Of a stretch of DNA of 27,362 nt, positions 22,616 to 27,362 are shown in pieces. How positions within the stretch are numbered: position 1 is the first letter of the stretch; every line of letters begins with the position of its first letter. The position numbers and the translations under genes were made by a program. The stretch covers positions 1 to 27,362 of the IMG/VR virus record IMGVR_UViG_3300020473_000105. One strand, given 5' to 3'. This DNA is from a virus. The notes under the pieces were generated by a model. It saw only the letters and a program-made list of their open reading frames with translations. It had not been told where the DNA came from and searched no databases.

Positions 22616-25285
22616 ATGGCAACAGAACATATTCGCAAACACTCCCATCCCCGCCATGACGCTGATCAAGGGATGTCGGCCGAAACTAAAAGCATCATTG
22701 ATAAAATAGTTAATCCCACACAATCAGATGGAGAGCCGCCTAGAAAAACAAAAGCGCCTTCAATGAATGTGATGGAAACTATTTCTAATGAGATAGCCAC
22801 TAACATTAACGATGCTAGGGCTATATTTGAAATTCTGCCTGATACCGAAATGGCGATGCAGGTATTAGTATCGTCAATACTTTCGCCTAAAGACATGATC
22901 TCTACAGACATCAACTTCACCTCCAGCGTATCTGGTGAGGCTGCTGATATAGCGGCTAGTGTCATAAAGATTGTGCAGAATTATTTCATCACCGAGTTTG
23001 GTCTTAAACGTCGCCTCAGTAGTATATTGCAAGACGCGTTATTTAAGACAGGTAGTTATCCCATTGCTGTTATACCTGAAAATACGTTAGATGATGTAAT
23101 TAACAGTAACGACCAGGTATCTACAGAAAGCGTGAAGTCTTTCTTCACTAAAGATACTACCAGTGTTCGTCCTCTGGGATTGTTAGGTAACCCTAGTAGT
23201 GGTAGCAAGAAAACCAGCATTGGTATAGAAAGTTTATTTAGCGCTAACACAACGCCTGATAAGTTTGAGGATTTTAATCCCTATACCACGGTGACGGATA
23301 ACTTTAACGCACTTAAAGTGCCTGCACTGTTAACAAAGGCACGCCAACATGCAGTAGCAGATACGTTTCAAAACAGAGCTGTTGCGGGTGTAAAAGTTGG
23401 GTTAGAATCATGGCGTGGTAAGCAGGGAGAAGACAAACCAACTGTACTTAAATCAGCATATCGCCGCCGTGTCTACACCCAGCGCTCTGCTGTACAGCTA
23501 CAGACCTCTGAGGCGCTCAACCGTGAAGCGGTGGGTCATCCCTTGGTGATGAAGTTACCTAGTGAATCTGTTATTCCTGTACACGTCCCCTCTGATCCAT
23601 CTAACCATGTTGGTTACTATGTGTTATTAGATAAGAACGGTAATCCGGTTACACGTGCTAAAGACTCTAAATATTTCATTAATTTAAAGCAACGTTTGAA
23701 AAAAGAAAACGAAGGCACGAGTGAGCTCATAGAACAAGTACGTCAAGGTATGTATGGTGAACGTAGTAACATTGCTGATCGTACTGAGTCTGAAATCATT
23801 GCTTCTTATACGTCTCTAATCGAAAACGATTTAGTCGCACGCTTAGAAGCGGGTGTGTACAATGAGAATGCCACATTATCATGCCCTAGTGAAGTAGGTC
23901 GTATCATGCTTGGTCGTGCATTAAGTAAAATGCATACTCAGGTATTATTCATTCCTGCTGAACTGCTGACGTATGTGGCTTTTGATTACAACGACAACGG
24001 TACAGGACGTTCATTGATTGAAGGTTCTAAGATTATAGCATCGCTGCGTGCTATGACCATGTTTGCAAACACTATGGCCGGTATCAAGAACTCTAACAAC
24101 CGCACTAAGTTGAACATTACCTTAGATGAAGATGATCCAGATCCAGCAAGCACTGTGGAGAAGATCATGCACAACTTTACTAAGAATCATCAACTTAGCT
24201 ATCCGTTAGGTACTATTGATCCATCGGACATTACAGGTTACCTGCAACGCTCGTCAGTTGACATTAACGTAGAGGGTCACCCTGCTTATCCTAATACCAA
24301 GACCAACGTAGAAGATGGTCAACGTAGCATGGTTAATGTTGATACGGCACTAGAGGAAAGCTTACGTAATCGTCACTTCATGTCGATGCATATTGCGCCT
24401 GAGATTGTAGACTCTACGCTAGATGTTGAATTTGCTACTAACGTAGTAGGTTCTAATTTACTGTTGGCTAAACGCGTTATCATCTATCAGGATACACTGT
24501 GTGATCACTTATCTGATTTCATTCGTAAGTTTACGTCTAATTCATCAGTATTGATGGAGCAGATTGTAGAGGTGATTGAAGAATCTTCATTAAGTAAGAA
24601 GCTTAAACAAGGTAAGAGTGATGTAACTGATGATGGTACCTTAGATACAGTAGAGTCACTAATTGCTGAAATCATTGATTCTATCCGTATTAGCTTACCT
24701 ACGCCAGATACTGCTAAGTTAGCTAACCAGGGCGCGTCCTTTGAAGAGTTTAACAGTCTTCTTGAAGCAGCACTGCCTGCTTACTTAGATGCGGAGATGT
24801 TTGACGGTATGTTAGACTCTGACCTTGAAGAAGGTATTGAAGGAACCATCGCCGCGCTGCGTAGTTACTTCCAGCGTCAATGGTTGCGTAAGAATAACAT
24901 CATGCCAGAACTTGACGGGATGGTTAATGATGGTTCAGTGGATAGTTTTGATATTGTAACTGTACATAAAGACCACGCTGAAGCCATTCTTGGACCAATG
25001 CAGAAACTATTAAGGATGATGCGTAAGGAAGGACGTAAAGCACAAGGTAACTTGGATGCTGATCAGGACAAGGATACACAAGCAGTAGAAGAGAAAGATG
25101 CAATGATTCAATCATTACAAGAAGAGTTAGAAGCGCTTAAAGCTAAGCTTGAAAGTAATGAGGAAGCGGAAACAGAGGAAGCTGTAGATGATAATACAGA
25201 CATCCCTGAAGACCTAGAAAGTGAAGAATCTGAAACACCACCTAGTGAAGAACCGGGTGCTGATGACGATCTACCACCACTTTAA
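22616..25285 (+). CDS. Probable portal vertex protein, 889 aa
   Basis: The likely portal, the dodecameric ring through which DNA enters the capsid and to which the tail attaches. Portal-like features: ARAIFEILPDTEMAMQVLVS (near residue 70-88), LSSILQDALFKTGSYPIAVI, the central VLFIPAELLTYVAFDYNDNG with GRSLIEGSKIIASLRAM (near 440-485), then an IKNSNNRTKLNITLDED clip-like stretch and helices VEKIMHNFTKN and LLLAKRVIIYQDTLCDHLSD. The C-terminus has a coiled coil (MIQSLQEELEALKAKLES) and a very acidic tail (EEAETEEAVDDNTDIPEDLE). At 889 aa it is longer than the T4 portal (~520 aa), as in some large phages. ATG 22616, AGGTAA upstream. It is the only gene of its unit. Confidence 0.7.
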   Translation: MATEHIRKHSHPRHDADQGMSAETKSIIDKIVNPTQSDGEPPRKTKAPSMNVMETISNEIATNINDARAIFEILPDTEMAMQVLVSSILSPKDMISTDINFTSSVSGEAADIAASVIKIVQNYFITEFGLKRRLSSILQDALFKTGSYPIAVIPENTLDDVINSNDQVSTESVKSFFTKDTTSVRPLGLLGNPSSGSKKTSIGIESLFSANTTPDKFEDFNPYTTVTDNFNALKVPALLTKARQHAVADTFQNRAVAGVKVGLESWRGKQGEDKPTVLKSAYRRRVYTQRSAVQLQTSEALNREAVGHPLVMKLPSESVIPVHVPSDPSNHVGYYVLLDKNGNPVTRAKDSKYFINLKQRLKKENEGTSELIEQVRQGMYGERSNIADRTESEIIASYTSLIENDLVARLEAGVYNENATLSCPSEVGRIMLGRALSKMHTQVLFIPAELLTYVAFDYNDNGTGRSLIEGSKIIASLRAMTMFANTMAGIKNSNNRTKLNITLDEDDPDPASTVEKIMHNFTKNHQLSYPLGTIDPSDITGYLQRSSVDINVEGHPAYPNTKTNVEDGQRSMVNVDTALEESLRNRHFMSMHIAPEIVDSTLDVEFATNVVGSNLLLAKRVIIYQDTLCDHLSDFIRKFTSNSSVLMEQIVEVIEESSLSKKLKQGKSDVTDDGTLDTVESLIAEIIDSIRISLPTPDTAKLANQGASFEEFNSLLEAALPAYLDAEMFDGMLDSDLEEGIEGTIAALRSYFQRQWLRKNNIMPELDGMVNDGSVDSFDIVTVHKDHAEAILGPMQKLLRMMRKEGRKAQGNLDADQDKDTQAVEEKDAMIQSLQEELEALKAKLESNEEAETEEAVDDNTDIPEDLESEESETPPSEEPGADDDLPPL

Positions 25286-25295
25286 CGCATAAGTT

Positions 25296-25329
25296 GTAGG
25301 GTAGGATCACCTACCCTACTTTATGCCGT
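25296..25329 (+). terminator. Tailed terminator after the portal gene
   Basis: Perfect 10-bp stem GTAGGGTAGG / CCTACCCTAC (25296-25305, 25310-25319), loop ATCA, then TTTATGCCGT (25320-25329). On the other strand the same stem is followed by AACTTATGCGTT, one base short of the tail, so it may also serve the convergent small gene whose stop is at 25350. Confidence 0.8.
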
Positions 25330-25349
25330 CACAATGGGATACAGGCGCT

Positions 25350-25550
25350 TTAATCGGACTTACGGTTACGACGTCGCTGTTGTCTTGCTACTTTGGCACG
25401 TTTACGTCCTTTAATGCGTTTATTGCGAGCAACCTCGTCTTCTAACCTGACTCTACCGGAATTAGATCGTCTAGCTGTAATTGGAGCATTAGAAAATGAA
25501 GAAGCCATAGCTGCTACTAGAGCAGCATCCATACGGGGTTTAGAGAACAT
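25350..25550 (-). CDS. Small very basic protein, 66 aa
   Basis: MFSKPRMDAALVAAMASSFS, then a strongly basic end (NKRIKGRKRAKVARQQRRRN). The start ATG 25550 has AAGGA eight bases upstream, which supports it being real despite its size. The Arg/Lys-rich tail could bind DNA or RNA, or the acidic tail of another virion protein such as the portal candidate next door. It follows a classical terminator on this strand, so it probably has its own promoter or is reached by read-through. Function unknown. Confidence 0.6.
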   Translation of the reverse strand: MFSKPRMDAALVAAMASSFSNAPITARRSNSGRVRLEDEVARNKRIKGRKRAKVARQQRRRNRKSD

Positions 25551-25580
25551 GAAACATTCCTTATTTTTATAATTGAAGAC

Positions 25581-25613
25581 AAAAAAATGGAGAGGGCAAA
25601 AACCCCCTCTCCA
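25581..25613 (-). terminator. Classical rho-independent terminator (minus)
   Basis: A 9-bp perfect stem TGGAGAGGG / CCCTCTCCA with an 8-base loop, followed on the minus strand by seven Ts (25587-25581). It ends the 25670-27362 gene. It is a normal host-type intrinsic terminator and has no TATGCCGT tail, unlike the six others. Confidence 0.85.
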
Positions 25614-25617
25614 AAAT

Positions 25618-25637
25618 GTCTGGCCCTAACACCAGAC
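25618..25637 (-). terminator. Second hairpin upstream of the classical terminator
   Basis: GTCTGG / CCAGAC, 6-bp perfect stem with an 8-base loop, between the stop of the low-complexity gene and the terminator at 25581-25613. A further palindrome CCCTTT/AAAGGG lies at about 25639-25651. The stack may protect the mRNA 3' end or reinforce termination. Confidence 0.5.
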
Positions 25638-25669
25638 GCCCTTTTAAAGGGGTAGCGACGTGTAGGTTA

Positions 25670-27362
25670 TTATCCCCACAGTCCCAATGCGTAGTAGTCT
25701 TTACTTAGCCAACCTGGCAGTACTTTTAGGCGGTACCCATCGATAGTGTCGATGAAATAATGACGTACGTTCAACTCGCCTGTGCGAGAGAATAGATCTT
25801 TTAACACTTTAAACTCAGTTGGATTAACTGATTGTTTAACCGATGCAATAGGTGTTTCTTTAGCGATGTTAAGCTCCATTTCTTTAAGGCTCCAAGGAAC
25901 CTGAGTAATAGAGATAACGTCTGCTAAGAATACCACAGCGTAATCTTCTTTAGTTAGATCTAAGATGTCTGGATCTTCGATGTTTTCTACAAAGCCCGAT
26001 AAGTCGGTAGATTCTGCTACTTCTACAATGTTATCTTTAAGACGCTCAGCATCGTAGGTAGATTGTAGATAGTTACTTACATCACCTGCTGGGACAGCAG
26101 AGAAGATAAGCGATAGTAGATCGTTAACTTTATCTTCAAACAATTTACACGTACGCTCACCGTGTTCATTTTTGATTTCAGTTAATAGATCACCGAAGTC
26201 AGCTAACTCATCTATAGTCCATTCAATAGACAACGAGTAGTTAAGTGCATCGTTGATAATACTGATAGCGCGATTAGCAATTTGACCACAGAAACGCTCA
26301 GGCATATCTAAACCGTTCATAGTCTTAATGAAATCACCCATCGTCTCTGCTGCAATCAGCTCATTTGCACCTTCGCGGTCAACACGATAAGCAATAGGTT
26401 TTAACTGACGATATTGGAATTCCAAGATAGCGTTTTCGGGGATCTTGATATTTTTGCTGATTAACGCTTGACGCAGATAGAACTCTGCTTGCTGATCAGA
26501 ATGCGCATCAATTAGATTGTTAAGCTGCACTGCTGGAACCATCTCATCCTCCTCAGCCTCATCCGACAGAATTGTCGCTGTGGCGTTTACGTAATGGTAG
26601 TTCCCCCATCCATCGCCTTGAGGAGAACCGCTAGGCTTACCTAGATTTTGAGTAGTAAGGGCTTTGTCTAATTCGTGCTGTTCGTAATCCATGAATTCAC
26701 CTTTTTCTTTAATGACTTCCACGACGTAACCGTCTTTGTGCGGTAAGTAAATACGCTCGTGTGTGTTAGGGTTGTGTAAAATGTTAACAGGTAGAGTAGG
26801 TAATGTACTCATATCGGTAGTTAAGTCGGTATAGTATAACGGTGCGTCGTATTTAGACGAAAGTTCATTGTCAAACGACACATCTTCAACAGGCTTAATC
26901 TCAGGGGTATCCCAGCGACCACGACCAAAAGATTCTACGGTGTTGGTTGCTGGTTTCTTATCCGTCTTACCCACATCGACTTCTTCATAGTTGTGTAACC
27001 CGCCACGACGACCTGTATCTACTGTCGAACGGGTAGGTGTGCGTTGGTTGGTGAACATCGATGAACCACCGTTATTCATACCGCCATAGTTATTACCTTG
27101 GTAGCTTGACTGGCTACTGAACCCACTCGTTGAATTAAATCCACTTGTGCGCGGTGCGTAACGATCACCACCGCCCTGGTTATAACCATAACCACCTTGA
27201 TTGTAGCCCCCGCCTTGATTGTAACCACCTTGGTTAAGGCCACCACCTTGGCTACCCCACTGACGACCACCACCTTGCTGTTGATTTTGAAACTGCATAA
27301 TTTGTTGCTTCAATTGCTCAAACTCAGCGAGCGTGGACTGTACAGAATTGATGATGTTTGGA
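25670..27362 (-). CDS. Large protein with Gly/Asn/Gln/Tyr-rich segment, 5' end cut
   Basis: Open to the window edge (reads ...NIINSVQSTLAEFEQLKQQI), so the true start lies beyond 27362; 27313 is internal. Visible order: coiled coil with Gln-rich end; a ~70-residue low-complexity stretch built of QGGYNQGGGYNQGGYGYNQG-type repeats and FNSTSGFSSQSSYQGNNYGG; a linker; then ~430 residues of globular, acidic, helical sequence (e.g. AVQLNNLIDAHSDQQAEFYL, WTIDELADFGDLLTEIKNEH) ending in KVLPGWLSKDYYALGLWG. The low-complexity part resembles prion-like or phase-separating domains and SSB-type linkers, but the folded part is not SSB. No function can be assigned; next to portal and virion genes it may be an internal virion or assembly protein. 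A classical terminator follows. Confidence 0.7.
   Translation of the reverse strand, partial: PNIINSVQSTLAEFEQLKQQIMQFQNQQQGGGRQWGSQGGGLNQGGYNQGGGYNQGGYGYNQGGGDRYAPRTSGFNSTSGFSSQSSYQGNNYGGMNNGGSSMFTNQRTPTRSTVDTGRRGGLHNYEEVDVGKTDKKPATNTVESFGRGRWDTPEIKPVEDVSFDNELSSKYDAPLYYTDLTTDMSTLPTLPVNILHNPNTHERIYLPHKDGYVVEVIKEKGEFMDYEQHELDKALTTQNLGKPSGSPQGDGWGNYHYVNATATILSDEAEEDEMVPAVQLNNLIDAHSDQQAEFYLRQALISKNIKIPENAILEFQYRQLKPIAYRVDREGANELIAAETMGDFIKTMNGLDMPERFCGQIANRAISIINDALNYSLSIEWTIDELADFGDLLTEIKNEHGERTCKLFEDKVNDLLSLIFSAVPAGDVSNYLQSTYDAERLKDNIVEVAESTDLSGFVENIEDPDILDLTKEDYAVVFLADVISITQVPWSLKEMELNIAKETPIASVKQSVNPTEFKVLKDLFSRTGELNVRHYFIDTIDGYRLKVLPGWLSKDYYALGLWG

Noticed and set aside
1-27362. tRNA genes, CRISPR arrays, integrase or insertion sequences
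   Set aside because: Nothing with cloverleaf, regular spacer repeats or transposase/integrase motifs was seen in the intergenic regions or frames.

Overview
The window is a 27 kb piece of a large double-stranded DNA tailed phage (Caudoviricetes). It carries a likely portal protein, long virion and tail-fibre genes, and a holin/spanin lysis cluster. The two-component spanin (inner-membrane Rz type plus outer-membrane lipoprotein Rz1 type) implies a Gram-negative host. A phage DHFR, a dTMP kinase, an all-alpha dUTPase and a RuvC-like resolvase suggest a large lytic genome that makes its own dTTP and resolves its own recombination intermediates. I see no integrase, tRNA, rRNA, CRISPR array or insertion sequence. 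Host genus cannot be read from the sequence; a marine gammaproteobacterium is a guess.

Layout. (1) 1-10049, plus strand: three long paralogous fibre/appendage genes in tandem (the first cut by the window start), a 217-aa gene that may be a fibre-assembly factor, and a 330-aa fibre protein with internal repeats. (2) 10050-12224: a minus-strand zinc-ribbon gene that looks frameshifted, then two plus-strand units: a 176-aa protein sharing the N-terminal module of the 330-aa fibre, and a GHSQG lipase-like hydrolase. (3) 12224-14654, minus strand: small membrane proteins and the lysis genes (holin, i-spanin, overlapping o-spanin). (4) 14706-18297, minus strand: compact nucleotide-metabolism operon (dTMP kinase, dUTPase, DHFR) interleaved with small Cys-rich proteins. 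(5) 18376-22574, minus strand: two virion-type proteins, a small Cys protein, the RuvC-like resolvase and a 132-aa protein. (6) 22616-25285, plus strand: the portal candidate. (7) 25350-27362, minus strand: a small basic protein and a large protein with a Gly/Asn/Gln/Tyr-rich low-complexity region, cut by the window end.

Most striking signal. Six transcription units end with a strong hairpin followed at once by the same tail, (T)TTATGCCGT, on the transcribed strand. The tail is found after four plus-strand units and two minus-strand units. U-tracts in these elements are very short. In contrast, the terminator at 25581-25613 is a classical hairpin with seven Ts and no tail. This suggests a sequence-specific, phage-particular terminator or RNA 3'-end processing element. 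Other points of interest are probable frameshifts in two small genes (12224-12476 and 10150-10529), an unusually long o-spanin, near-identical DNA tracts shared between the fibre paralogs, and two genes of about 40-60 codons that a length cut-off would miss.
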